Part shown: piece by piece, positions 22,966 through 35,086 of the stretch | How positions within the stretch are numbered: the stretch's first letter is position 1 | Layout: the number at the start of each line of letters is the position of its first letter | Assembly (NCBI GenBank): GCA_039566865.1 | Contig: CM076945.1 | Span: 315,001-379,000 of the forward strand | DNA length: 64,000 nucleotides | Direction of reading: 5' to 3' | DNA from: Aurelia coerulea | Taxonomy: Eukaryota > Cnidaria > Scyphozoa > Semaeostomeae > Ulmaridae | The notes under the pieces: generated by a model | The model's database searches: none | The model's input: the letters and a program-made list of their open reading frames with translations, nothing else | What the model was told of the DNA's origin: nothing | Program-made: the position numbers and the translations under genes

Positions 22966-23718
22966 ATGGCTAAAAGCAAATACGAGTACGTGAAGAAATT
23001 CGAAGAAGCTGACGCTTGTTTACCAAATTGTTGGATCGTTGTACGCATTGATGGACATAATTTTCATTCTTTTTCATCAAAACATTCCTACAAGAAACCG
23101 AATGATACAAATGCTTTAGAATTGATGAATCATTGTGCAAGCGAGGTCATGAAAGAATTTAGAGACATTGTAATTGCTTATGGCCAAAGTGATGAATACA
23201 GTTTTGTTTTCAAAAGAAAAACAACACAATTTAGTAGAAGAAAGAGCAAACTAATCACAAATATTGTTTCCTTATTTTCATCATCATTTGTATTTCACTG
23301 GAGTAAATATTTTGCAGGAATAGAGATGGCATATCCTCCTTCTTTTGATGCAAGGGCAGTTGTTTATCCAGCCTTAGAAAATATAAGAGATTATTTAAGT
23401 TGGAGACAAGCAGATTGCCATATTAACAATCTTTATAACACTTGTTTTTGGAATCTTGTGCTCGTCGGAGGAAGTACAAATCAGGATGCAGAAAAAAGAT
23501 TAAAGGACACTTTATCAGGAGAAAAGAATGAGATACTTTTCTCCGAGTTTAATATCAATTACAATAATGAACCTGAGATATTTAGGAAAGGAACTGTCAT
23601 GTTTTGGGACTTTGAAGATGCAAAAAATGACAAAAAGCCAAAGAGAGAAATAAAAAAGCAGCATTGTGATGTAATTGGAAATGGTTTCTGGACAGAACAC
23701 CCTGAGTTATTGCAGTGA
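22966..23718 (+). CDS. THG1: tRNA-His guanylyltransferase, intronless
   Basis: THG1 adds G(-1) to the 5' end of tRNA-His by 3'-5' polymerisation, the identity element for histidyl-tRNA synthetase. The single 250-codon frame has every core motif: [10 protein letters not shown] (residues 27-36, with metal ligands Asp29 and Gly30), [10 protein letters not shown] (73-82, catalytic Asp76-Glu77), [11 protein letters not shown] and [10 protein letters not shown]. The numbering of these residues equals that of the human enzyme. Length fits the core family (human about 298 with extensions). The start is fixed by the conserved [13 protein letters not shown]. It has no intron while all its neighbours are intron-rich, which raises retrocopy origin or intron loss; its divergent pairing with RTF1 and intact motifs argue it is a functional gene. 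Confidence 0.95.
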   Translation: MAKSKYEYVKKFEEADACLPNCWIVVRIDGHNFHSFSSKHSYKKPNDTNALELMNHCASEVMKEFRDIVIAYGQSDEYSFVFKRKTTQFSRRKSKLITNIVSLFSSSFVFHWSKYFAGIEMAYPPSFDARAVVYPALENIRDYLSWRQADCHINNLYNTCFWNLVLVGGSTNQDAEKRLKDTLSGEKNEILFSEFNINYNNEPEIFRKGTVMFWDFEDAKNDKKPKREIKKQHCDVIGNGFWTEHPELLQ

Positions 23719-24762
23719 AAATATGTTGAATCAATTGATGAATACTGTTGAATCAATTAGATGTAGATGGGATATGTATGTATCATATTTCATTGAGCTT
23801 CATTGTTTTTGATACAGCAGAGGAGCAATTAAGGCATTGATAACTCTTCCAAATCGTCTGATTTTCTATTGACATCTTTATATTTCGAAATTTGAACAAT
23901 GCTCTTTTTGCTAAAGTAATAATAGACCTCTAAGCTTTTCTACAAAAGAGTCTGATTAAAACGATATTGTTGTAAATATTGTAGAACTCTCAAATGTGCA
24001 CAACAGCGATAGATACACACTGATAATACAACAATGAACTACCGCTGGAACTTCATAAAATTCAGAACTACAATCAATTTGAGAAAAAACTTAAAGAACA
24101 TTTTTAAATGACATAATTACTGTATTTGATAATTATATCCGGAACTTTGAATATTTTTCTTTGTAAACTTAAGGCATAGGGCACAGGACACAAATTGATA
24201 ACAGCAGTTTAACTTGTTGAAGTGTAAATCCTGTATAAATATTTATTTTATTAGCATATTATCATTATTATATAGAAGCTTTAACACCATTCAGTCAAAA
24301 CTTCTGTTGAACAATGTATGAAAATAATCCTAAATCCAGACACTTTTGTAGAATAGCTTCAAGGTATATTGCAAAAATGCTACATTTCAAAGAAATTAAG
24401 CAGAAAATTGTTATTGAGAGGGTTCTAACAATGTGTCCTTTTGCCCATGCTACTATTGTTTTGATGGTTGTTGATTCCAAACGAGGCTTCCAATATTTTA
24501 TTTCGCAATCTTTTTGCATAATTAAAAGTCGATGAAAATTCCGAAAGAATATTGCGTAATAACGAATGCATAAGTTAGCATAAATTATGCAGCAAGATGA
24601 TGTAAACACAACAGAGAATAAATGGCGCCTCCTAAAAGTTTGCAAAAATTCTGACCGATGTTTTGATCTCGTAGATGATCAACAAAAATAATATGCAATG
24701 AATAAACGATTGCGAATTAGGTTACATAGACCATACGGAACGGACTGCCTTGCAAGATTGTT
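23719..24762. other. Intergenic region between THG1 and ZFYVE1
   Basis: About 1 kb holding the THG1 3' UTR and the ZFYVE1 promoter. The only notable item is a short dispersed motif (24330-24360, ATCCAGACACTTTTGTAGAA) that also occurs near 10,875 and 58,275. No gene or structured RNA was recognised. Confidence 0.5.
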
Positions 24763-27700
24763 TTGAAGCTGCCAGTCGAAGCTGGATATGCTGTTATGAT
24801 GGCGGAGTTTGATGAGTCATTTTCCAAAACAGAAACGACAAAGATGAAAAAATCCTCCATGGCTGCCCTTGTCTTAGATGATACGCAAATGGATCCAAGC
24901 AAATGTGAAAAATGTCAAAAACGGCTTCCAGTTTGCATTTGCATCGATTGCGGAGGGATCAGCATCTGCAAAGATTGCGAGAAGACGATGCATAATAATG
25001 GCGGAGGGTCAAAAAATCGAAAACGGCATCGTATCAAGGACCTGTCTTCATCAAAGAAAGGCGAACAAAGACAACCGAATGGCATGATCGAAGCAAAACT
25101 TATTGATTTTGAAAGCACTTTTGATCAAGAAATTAAGCTGAAAAATCCTTCCATCCCGAGGGCAGCTCAAGAAAGCTTTCTGCTTGTTGATGGAAGCGAG
25201 AAATTGCAGGTAAAAGTCCTCCCTTTGTCACAGGTCAGTCTCCAATTTACGCCCCGGGGCCTGGATATAGTGTGACGTCATTGTGGACGGAAGTTTTCAC
25301 ATTATTGTGGACGGGAGTTTTCATCAAAATGTAAACACTTTTTGGCTGCCTCAAGATATCTTCCAAGTCATGTGCAAATCCAAATGCAATGAAAATCCAA
25401 TCTGGTTCATTGTGTTTTTGTAGCACACCCTCTGCAGCACTCCAGACAGGTTGTTTGGTAGAAAAAATCAAATCAATAAATCATGAAGTTCCATTAATAG
25501 GTCTCCCTTTGTCTTCTTTTAGCTTTCTTAACAGCTTCTTGCCAAGATCATTAATTATTTTGAGTCAACTTTGGGTTTCTAATAGCTCTCTTGCCTTGCC
25601 AGTGGCCTTGGTTACACTTGAAGGTGTTGTGACCCAGTGGCGTAATTCTCTGAACTTTGCTGCTAGAACAGTCAGGCGGACAGGGCTTTCTCCCTTATAC
25701 AGTGCCCTGGCACTTCAGCGTCATGAAAATGGGTCACAGATTTGATTAGGTCCTCTCTGCTTCTGCAATCCGAGGTATATAACTATGTGCACATCCAACT
25801 GCATATTAGATTTGAGCTGAGTGCAGACGTTTCTTGAAACAATGAAGTGTTGTATTGTGAAATGAAGTGAAAGGTTGCAAAGAGGGTGCCAATCCAAGGA
25901 AATTATAACTGCCTGTAGTTACCATTGTGAAATGATAGTTTGAAAATCCTAAATGAAATGCATTACCCTGCTATCTTTTGAACTGGTGTACCTTTCTTTC
26001 AGGTGCACACAGCGGAAGAGTTTATGCAGAAACTTGGAAGTAACACAGATGTGAGAGTTAAAGTTGTTTCCATTTTTGGGAATACAGGGGATGGAAAGTC
26101 ACATACCCTTAATCACACTTTCTTTGGTGGCAAGGAAGTATTTAATACATCTGCTTCTCAGGAATCATGTACTGTTGGAGTCTGGGCCTCGTTTGACAGT
26201 AATCGAAATGCTCTTATCATTGATACAGAAGGATTGTTGGGAATATCAGAAAATGTAAATAAACGCATGAGACTTTTATTAAAAGTGTTAGCAGTTTCAG
26301 ACGTAGTTATATATAGAACTAGGGCAGAAAGGCTTCATATGGATTTGTTCACTTTCTTGGGGGATGCGTCAGAAGCATATTCCAAGTATTTCAGCAGAGA
26401 CTTGAAGAATGTAAAAGAGAAAATCAAAAGTGATTTGTCACTTTGCAGCCTTGGTCCATCAGTAATTATATTTCAAGAGACACATTATACGAAACCTCTT
26501 GGAGAAGAACAACCAACCAATGGAATGTAAGTTATCTTCTCTTTTATTATTCGTTATTTATTTAAACTTTCTGGGCCATGCAATATTTGTATCAGATTCT
26601 GAAATCTTGAGAGATTTTTGAAGTCATTGGCATTTGAGTTTCCATGCATGGAGCTACTCAGTGGTGAATTAAAGGGGGCAAGTGGGAGCAAATGCCCCCA
26701 AGATGAAAACTCAGCTTGGTGCCCCTTTTTTGCCAAGAGAGCACCCTTGATCATGACCCTATCACTCAAATTTTTAACTGTTTTTGATGGGGGAAACATA
26801 TAAATCAAGGCGTTATTTAGTAGTAAATCATAGAATTTTCTTTAAAAAGCATCCAAAAATTTTCACACGCCTTCGGCACACTCATATTCCACCATATTCT
26901 GGGTGCCCGCTTTGCAAGTTGCCCCGTCTTCATCTTTGGGCTGGATCTGCCCCTGGAGCTACTGGTGTAGTCAAGTGTATGCCTTGTATATTGTGCTATT
27001 CAAACGTGTTCATTGAAAAATATGGACACAAAAGATGAAGGCAAAATTCTTTTGAATCTTGTCCACATTTTTCTTTATGCTTGATATTTTTTGAACCAGC
27101 TAATGATTTAACTTGTTTTTTTCATAGGACTGTGAATTCTCCTGAAGATATAATAAGAGAGAACTTTATGAACGTAAAAAGGGACCCGCATGCCTTCAGC
27201 TCAATAGGATATCTTGGCACAAGAACTAACACACCCCCAACAGATTTTTCTGGTTTGCTGGCATCCGTTGAAATGCATTTGAAAAACAGCACTGTACGAT
27301 CGCCAAGATCACTCAATGTTATCTTCAATGCACTCTTGGTAAGTTGACAATTTTGATCAGTGATCAATTTTGCTAGGGGGAGGGGGGTGCATGCAGGAAT
27401 GAGTAAATTCCCCACATGAGAACTTATATTTCACTACTACATAAGATAGTGTTTTTTAGCTTAAAAAAGTGGGCCCCATAGGATGCAAACAGTATAATAG
27501 TTTCTTTTCCAATGCGCGATTGTTCCGATTTCCTATGTGAACAAACTTATCAATTTTGTAATTCTATATTTATTACAAAATGAATGAGTTTTTCCAGATT
27601 CGGACTTGCAAAATGATTGTTCTTCTTCATTTCTTCTTTCAAGTTCAGCAATTATATTCATTTGCATCACAAGAAAGCAAAATGTAAATTCAAATTTTTG

Positions 27701-30700
27701 AGATGCCAAACCAAGGTTTTGCAGCAGACTTACGAGAATTTGAAATGGATGCAATCTCATTGAGTGTTTGGTTTCATGTTTCCAACATAATAATAATAAT
27801 ATATTATTATACTTAATCTCGAGTACCCCCACCTATTAATTTTTGAACAATTTCCCAACCCCCCTTACTTTAATTCCAACCCCCTTTATTAATTCTTGAA
27901 AAATTGAAATGATAGTGAACATAATTTTTGAATAGGATATAAAAGGGATATTACAGTAAATGTTTAACTAAGAAAACAACTGTTTCAATGTTTCCAACCT
28001 CCACACCCCCTGGTTTTATTGTATTGAACCATTTCCAGCCCCCCAATTATTCTTCCCCCCCCCCCATTTATTCGGTAGTGGTCCACCATGAGCTACATTG
28101 GCAATATTCCTACAAACAAGACATTGTTACTTTGATTTTATTTATTTGCAGTTGCTGAATGATAAATTTGCTGGGGACATTGATCACATGATTCCAAATA
28201 GTTTCCCTGATGAATATTTTACTTGTTCTTCAAAATGTCAATCATGCAAGTGAGTATTTCATTTTTAACAGCTGGACTAAAATACAATCCTTTCATTTAC
28301 TATGCAGCACAAGTTTAGTGCTTTTAAAAGAGATTGAAGAGATCAGTTTGTCATTTCGCCAGAACAAGATTAGCTTGCTTGTTGAATGTACAGAAAAAAT
28401 TGAGTGAAAATTTTTCATTTGCAGATTGAAAACTGTAATGTTGTATACACACAGCTGAAGAAATGTTTTTATTTTGATTGCAGTGCAAGATGCGAATGTA
28501 GCATGAGTCACGAAAGAGATGGCGTTAAACACAGCTCAACTAACAGATGCAAATATCAAGCTCAATTCGACAACAGAGCTTTCTTGTGCAAGGTAATGAT
28601 TGATTCGCTTTATGTTTAAGATGCATTGCATGATTCTTGGTGGTCTTGTTTGGTGTCCTTTTCGACATCAAAATCTCAGTGTATTACCAATTGATTGCTC
28701 TTGCAAAGATGTAAGAAGGATATTTGAACCTTTCAACAACGTTTTGATGTCCATCTTTTGTTGCTAATTTCTCCGAGCGATGCAATAAATTGGAAAACAT
28801 TGAACTAATTTTATTATGATTTTCTTGAAAGCTATGACTTTCATTCGTGACAGGCAAAGCTACCATTGTCGAATTCCTTTTCCAATGAAGGACAGTAAAA
28901 TTCTCCTATGGTTGGTTTTTTTCTCAATATTTTGGCCATCACAACTTGAACAGTTTGTTATTGACAACAATGACAACTTGAAGAGCTCTATCTAATTGTA
29001 TTTACAATTTGCTTACGTGGAGCCTCTACTGCCGAACTGAATAAGTTTCTGTTGAAACCAATCGAGTCTGCAGCAAGCTAGGTTACAATATGAATGATAA
29101 GAAAACCAGGCAATTTTCACTTTTTAACCGTCATTCCTTTCAGAAGAATAAACAGTGTGTTTTCTTGCAGAAAGAAGATTTTTATGTGGCAATGCAAGTT
29201 GCCTAATTCCAGTAGCCCTATACTCTCTATACTAAGCTTGTTTTAGCAAGAGATATTTCTGCATGTAAATCGTTTTAGGTATGCTACGAGAAAGGAGTGG
29301 AATCAGTTGTCATTCCGAAAACATCAGAATCATCAGATTCAGCTTGGTATGGTTTGGCAAAATATGCTTGGGCAGGGTATGTTAGCCTTCTTATTTTCAG
29401 AAGATCGGCTAATGTCTGTTAAAAAATCTCTTGGACATTCCGTTAAGCAAAGAGGAAATTGCAAAAGAATGGCACAACTATGTTTAAGAATAAAACAAGA
29501 CTTACCATTCAGAAATTACGTTAAAGGACAAATCCGGGGTGGTTGGTATGATTGATGATAAAATACAACATTATACTGCTATGTAATGTGTGTCGTATTT
29601 TTCCTCAATATTTTCGTCTTTTCTCTGCGAAATTGCGTATTCAAATAAGTGACCAGAGGATAGTGAGGTCATAAAGCGCAGATTTTGAGGCAAAATATGA
29701 AGATTTTAAACTGTCAAGCTTCCAAACGAGGTCCAGAGCAAGTCATCCATTGGCAGTAGAAGTCAAAATATCAGTTTTAAAACAGCAAAACATTGCAAAA
29801 TACCATGTATGTTCTCTTAGATTATCCACCTTTAAACTGGAGTTCCACTACTTGCTAAATGTCGCGCACTATTTTTAACTGATTTGATTGACTAAGTTAA
29901 AGACTTCAGTCATGAGGCAACATATTTTGTTTCTGAAAAATTGCGATGTTGCACGCGGGACATTTTGTACCTTGTGAGAATCTAGCTTTAGGTAAGGTGG
30001 GATTGCCAATAACAGTTATTAGTTCTCTTAAATACAGTACTTATGTTTTTCCTTCCAAATTTCATTTAGGAATGTAATTTTGGTTACAGTCAAAGACATC
30101 CACTATCAATTCACAATCTTTATCGTGCTGTTGTTCTGAAAATTATAGCAACTTTGTTTGCCTTTTCGTTTTTAAGGTATGTTCTTGAATGTCCGGAATG
30201 TGGAGTAATTTACAGAAGTCGACAATTTTGGTATGGTAACAGAGATCCGGTTGAATTAGCCGTCCGTGCTGAAATCAGACATGTATGGCCGGGGGTAGGA
30301 TATAATTTAATTTATACTGGTTTTATTTTGCAATCATTTAGAGAAAGCAAGGTTTTTTTTATCAATTGTGAGAAAAATGCAGCTAGGAATGAGCAAGAAA
30401 GCAAGTTAATTTTTTTGTCCTGAATTTAATCCTCGCTGTTATTGAAATTTGGTCTGAGCCATTTGACGTTAAAATGTAAAATATGGACAGGAAGAAAATG
30501 CCTGAAAGTCAAGAGAACTTTGTAGCACACTACGTGAGTAACAGAGCGATGACAAAATAAAAGGAAAAAGGGAGATTTTATCTTCCCAATTCTTCCTTCC
30601 ATATCTTTCAAGTACTGGTACTCAGAGTAACGAAATGAACGAGTGCAAAACAGGCATGATTGGATGAAAACAAGGCAATTTTAATGATTTAATGTGTGAT

Positions 30701-33700
30701 GGCAATGTTTTACAATTATTGAAAAATTTGAGGCATGAATATTCGGTACGATGATATTATACACTTTAAAAAGGCCTTTTTTTATGTTCTTGCCTTGGTA
30801 CTGCCTATGAAGATAGATAAAAAAATTATTACCAGATCACAAGATTACCGAAGTTTTGTTGTCAAGGCCTTTTAAACATTCGACATCTGTACCCACAATA
30901 TAGTTGTCTTATATTGCCTCCACACCTCACAGTTAATGTAATTCATCCACAGGCCCGAATGATGCAAGGTAACCATAATGCAGTTCGTCGTATTATTGAT
31001 GGCATGCATACATTTGCAGAAAAGATAGGCCATGTCAGTGCCAAACCAACGAAGGTTGTTTCAAATTGGGTTACTGACAAAGTTGCGCCATCATATTGGG
31101 TTCCTAATTATCAAATATTGGTGAGATTCACATCTTTTTTTATGTTTGTTCACTTCATCTTAATAAGATTTTGTGAAACTTTATTTCTTTCCAGAGTTTA
31201 TTCATAAATTGATGCTAATTGAGGTCTCTAGGAGGCTGCCACGAAGGATGAAAACTGGTTCGCCATAACACAAAATTACTCATGCAAACACTTCAATTGT
31301 TTTATTCGCAGACATTTTCCCGTGACATTTTATTTGAGACAGACAGGTGACATCTATAGTGCGAAGCTGTGTGGAACAAGTCGTCTCGTCTTTTTCTTTG
31401 AAGGCCACTTGTCCAAGTTCAACTTTCCCCCAACTTCAACAGCTCAATTTTCATTATTTTCGATCCTAGGAATGTTTTAGTTGTGGTGAAGACTTCAGTG
31501 ATTTCGACAAGAAACACCACTGCCGCGCATGCGGACAAGGCTTCTGCGATGATTGCACAACCAAAAGGATACCCGTTCCGGAGCGAGGCTGGGGAGAGGA
31601 TCCAGTAAGAGTATGTGATGAATGTGCTAACAAATACGAGGCTACGACAAAAGTCTTTCCAAAACAAAAGTCTTTAGATTTGAAGTAAGTGCTCTTCATA
31701 CTATCTAGACTTGCCCCAAATCTATCTCTTCAGTCTGTCTTACCATCAGTCCGTCTTACCCTTGGATCCGCCATTCCAACATTCTGCTCTTCCGGAATGT
31801 TGGAATGGCGGATCCAGGAACTACCGAAAAGGGAGCGGTGAGACGGACTGAAGAGATAGATTTGGGGCAATAATAATGATAATAATATATAATAATAAAT
31901 AATTTGTTTAAAGTTGGCGTAAAACTCTAATAGCTGCGTAAAAGCTAATTAATGCCAACTATCTATTAAAGCTAATTAAAGTAAATACAAGCTAAATGAA
32001 CTCTAGACTTGCTCCAAGTCCACTCCACGACCCACCAGCGCCGAGAAATATAACCACCCCACGTGGGGCGCATACCACGAAGTGGTAGACACTCCCGCAG
32101 AGGCTATTACAGTCCCCAGCGCCGATAGACCACGGAACAGACCCGGAGCAAGCCTAAATGAAACCTAATCCAGAAATGAATGTTTTGCACAATCTACAGT
32201 CACACTCTATTGTATAGTTCCTTAATTCTTTTTTGAAAGCTTTCAGTGATTGGGACTCTCTAATACTGTGAGGTAATGTTTGCCACAGCTTTTGACCCAA
32301 ATATCTTACAGTTTCTATGCCATAAGAAGTTGTTCTGGCATTAGGAATGCCAAGAGTATTCTTATTTCGCAAGTCATATTGTACATCTCTCGCCTCAAAA
32401 ATCTCACTCATGAAACTAGGATTTAGGCTCTTTTTGGTTTTGTATATTTCTATCATCAAGTACTGTAGATTGCGTTGGTGAATGGGTACTGCATTATCTA
32501 ACCCTAGCAAAGTTTCGTAATCAGCGTGACCGTTTTTATACACAATTCTGTGTGCTCTTTCTTGGATTTTATTCACTTTTGCATTGAGAGCCCTGTCATG
32601 GAACATCCAAATTAACGGGCAGTAACTAAACTGAGATTTTATGAAACTGTTCATTAGGAGACGTAACATAAGACAAGTCTACATGGTCAACCAAAAGGTG
32701 CATGCATTTGGAAGGTTAAGACCATATTTAGGAGAGCAAAAATCAAAGTTACTTTTAAACTCTGTGGTTATGTCGAATTTTTCCTATTGCCCTCTGATCT
32801 GGCTATTTTGTAGCAAAGTTGCAAATAATCAAATTAATAGCACCCACAAGCGTGCACTGAGAACTTTATATAGAGACTATCAATCCACATTTGAGGAACT
32901 TCTAGATAGGGTTGAGACAAAGACAATACATAAAAAGAACTTACAAAACCTCATGGTTGAAATTTACAAGTCAATGAACCATCTCAATCCAGAGTACATG
33001 TGGAATTTCTTTGTTAAAAAAGATGTTCCCTACAACCTGCGGACAAAGGAACTATGCAAGCTCCCCTCAGTGAGTTCTCAGCGCTACGGAATAAATTCCT
33101 TATCCTTTAGAGGGAGTCTATTGTGGAACAATCTTAGTGATGACCTAAAATTGACAACTTCTCTCATGAAATTCAAGAAAGAAATACGTTGCTGGGATGG
33201 CAATAACTGTACGTGCTACATTTGCACTTAATTTAGGATAATTCATTAGGGTTTTTTATCTTTTTGTTATATTGTATATTGTATATTATAGATAGTTGGT
33301 GTTAATTAGTTGTTGTTAACTAGATCAAAACCAACTGTAAATAAGTTTATGATTATGATTATGATTATGATTACATAAGAAATTTTGCTCAATTGCAACA
33401 TTTATCTAATCCTCGGTCTGTAGCATTATTGCAGAGACAAAACAAAAGGCTTTTATCGTCATCGTTTTTGTGTGTGAATCTTTCAGTTATGCTGGAAGCT
33501 GTGCAGGGCAAGTTTCTGAAGTTAGTTGAGTGATACAATTTTACAAAAGGGATATTTCAAGAATGATAGCGTGTGAAATTTTGATAATTCTTAAACTTTG
33601 GCAACCCTGTAGGAAGGCAGTAATTGGCATTATCATAATTGATAACTTGAAATTCCAAGAACTGAGCAGAAAGCTCATTTGCTACGATACGAAACTAGAC

Positions 33701-34710
33701 TTAACGTGCCGTTAACAAACTTTTCGCCGTTAGTTTTTAGACGCATTGTGTTCCTACAGTACGAGGGTTTTGTCCTGCCCCGGGGGGGGGGGGGGGTACT
33801 TGGTCTACGAAAATACGGGGACGTGCCGCTGGAAAATCTGAAAAGGCACCCTGTCCCGGAGTAAAATTCCCAAAAATGATACCCTGTTCCGGAGTAAAAT
33901 TAAAAAAACGATACCCTGTTCTTGAGTTTCTTCATGCAAAATTGTACGCTGCCTTGGGAATTTGATAGAAATTTGATAGAGATCTCTCAAAAAAGCAGAA
34001 ATGTTGCCATCCAAACGATTTAAATCACATTCGCGGAGTGCAAATGGCTTACAATGACGTTATGTAGTCAATTATACAAAATATGGACCCTGTCATGGAG
34101 CCGACCATACAAAAGTGATACCCTGTCCCGGAGTAGGAATCCTGAAAATGATACCCTGTTCGGCGGCACGTCCCCGTACGGAAAAATATATGAGTACCCC
34201 CCCCCCCCCGGGTGTCCTGCCTTAGCGTCGAATCTTTATCGTCGAGTCATTTTCGCCATATCACATCAGTTGATTTCTGTATCTTTTCATTGCAGTTCAC
34301 TGATGGAAGCTATTGACGATGATCCTGAATTAGAAACTGGTGCGCTGATGGCAGTTAAAACAACAGAGCACATTCCCACCCAATACCCCCCTGATATCAT
34401 CACAAGTCGAAAGGTAACTGAAACTGTCCATTCAACATTTTCATACATTTCCAGCACACTTGAATACCCAAAGGGATATGTTGTTGATGTATTGGCACGT
34501 CCATCGTATTGGGTGCCTGATTCAGAGATCATTTGCTGCCATTCATGCCATCTCGAATTCAAAGCCTCGCAATCGAAACATCATTGCCGTGCATGTGGAC
34601 ATGGTTTTTGTGATCCATGCACACAGGAGAGGCTACCAGTGCCATCAAGAGGCTGGGACTATCCAGTTAGAGTTTGCAAATTGTGCACTGAAAAGAAAGG
34701 ACCATTGTAG
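24763..34710 (+). CDS. ZFYVE1: Zinc finger FYVE domain protein 1 (DFCP1), 10 exons
   Basis: ZFYVE1/DFCP1 binds PI3P on ER subdomains (omegasomes) and lipid droplets. Exons: 24763-25209, 26003-26526, 27128-27338, 28152-28249, 28484-28592, 29279-29376, 30177-30294, 30953-31120, 31470-31684, 34296-34710; all phases agree, giving 800 residues (human 777). Domains: an N-terminal Cys/His-rich finger (CEKCQKRLPVCICIDCGG, about residues 46-80); a guanylate-binding-like domain with P-loop GNTGDGKS (175-182) and DTEGLLG; a central Cys-rich part (FTCSSKCQSC, YVLECPECGVIYRSRQFW); and two FYVE fingers near 585-655 (KKHHCRACGQGFCDDC) and 735-798 (SKHHCRACGHGFCDPC). The first FYVE has WVPN instead of WxxD, the second WVPD, the same asymmetry as in the human protein. 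The initiator is uncertain; ATGATGGCG at 24796 has good context. A likely AATAAA is at 34885. Its introns hold LINEs and MITEs. Confidence 0.95.
26659..26955. mobile_element. hAT-like MITE with 8-bp target duplication GAGCTACT
   Basis: Starts CAGTGGTGAATTAAAG and ends ATCTGCCCCTG. It is flanked by exact direct repeats GAGCTACT (26651-26658 and 26956-26963). The termini are only an imperfect inverted repeat (CAGTGGTGA against CAGGGGCAGA), but the CAGNGG start plus an 8-bp duplication is typical of hAT elements. It lies in ZFYVE1 intron 2. Confidence 0.65.
29521..29600 (+). mobile_element. Lone left end of the TTAA-flanked MITE
   Basis: TTAAAGGACAAATCCGGGG followed by GGTTGGTATGATTGATGATA and 'ACATTATACTGCTATG' matches the end of the element at 18320-18648. 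I found no matching right end nearby, so this is a truncated or deleted copy in ZFYVE1 intron 6. Confidence 0.55.
31711..31870. mobile_element. Foldback element with a perfect 21-bp central hairpin
   Basis: Outer arms TTGCCCCAAATCTATCTCTT and AAGAGATAGATTTGGGGCAA are perfect inverses. The centre holds two 21-nt arms (31767-31787 and 31798-31818, starting GGATCCGCCATTCC) complementary over their full length around a loop of about 10 nt. The element starts 26 bp after the ZFYVE1 exon 9 donor and abuts the tail of LINE copy B. A transcript would fold into a long hairpin. Confidence 0.65.
31871..32669 (-). mobile_element. 5'-truncated LINE copy B
   Basis: The minus-strand frame 32154-32669 encodes the last 171 residues of a non-LTR RT ORF (SQFSYCPLIWMFHDRALN, RTTSYGIETVRYLGQKLW, C-terminal CDCRLCK). 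Its 3' UTR runs to an AAT-rich tail at 31871-31905 and includes a GC-rich stretch (32010-32150). The RT catalytic core is absent. Its 5' end meets copy C head to head at about 32,650, inside ZFYVE1 intron 9. Confidence 0.75.
32641..33376 (+). mobile_element. 5'-truncated LINE copy C
   Basis: The plus-strand frame 32641-33231 encodes the C-terminal 196 residues of an RT ORF (MSNFSYCPLIWLFCSKVANN, PYNLRTKELCKLPS, ending CTCYICT). It is followed by a 3' UTR with CCAACTGTAAATAA and a (GATTAT)n tail at 33348-33376. It is diverged from copy B, so the pair are separate insertions joined head to head, not one inverted element. Confidence 0.75.
33780..34212. mobile_element. CCGGGGG/GTAC MITE, copy 2, with 9-bp direct flanks
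   Basis: The ends are a CCGGGG...GGTAC and GTACCC...CCGGG pair, flanked by direct repeats TGTCCTGCC (33771-33779 and 34213-34221; 8 or 9 bp). The interior differs from copy 1: it carries repeated 'GATACCCTGTTCCGGAGTA' blocks. It lies in ZFYVE1 intron 9, about 80 bp before the last exon's acceptor. Confidence 0.65.
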
Positions 34711-34923
34711 GGGAGTGATGGCAGAGAAGGACCATTGTAAGGGAATATTAATAGATTTTTTATCTAAATTATTTGCGCATTTGCACGTCATTTAGCACTG
34801 CCTTGTTGTGTATCCAATGTTTATGAATTGAGATGTTAGTATAAAGATTCTTAAAAATTAAATTTGTCTTCTGTGGAGAAAATGAATAAATCTGAGTTTT
34901 CCTATGATTGGCCTTGGAATGAA

Positions 34924-35086
34924 TACAGTAAACACCGGCGTATAAGAAGAACCTAGTGGATTGAACCTACAGGTTAAAATCGTTAAATTAGACCCCATTT
35001 ATATGAACCAATCCATTGTGGTCATTGTACAAGAACCCCCATGCTGACTTGTAAACGTGTACGTTCTTATACGAGGGTGTTTAAAG
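34924..35086. mobile_element. MITE with CGTATAAGAA ends, short form
   Basis: Left end ACAGTAAACACCGGCGTATA and right end the inverse of TTAAACACCCTCGTATAAGA. It shares the ends and the 'GAACCTAGTGGATT' block with the 473-bp element at 12585-13057, so it looks like an internally deleted relative. It lies about 35 bp past the ZFYVE1 polyadenylation signal. Confidence 0.5.

Noticed and set aside
25389..25745. A 118-codon frame in ZFYVE1 intron 1
   Set aside because: The preceding and following exons splice in phase without it, and the sequence shows no zinc-finger or GTPase motif.
34460..34795. A second frame over the last ZFYVE1 exon
   Set aside because: It is an overlapping frame of the FYVE-coding exon; only the other frame has the CxxC and HHCR motifs.
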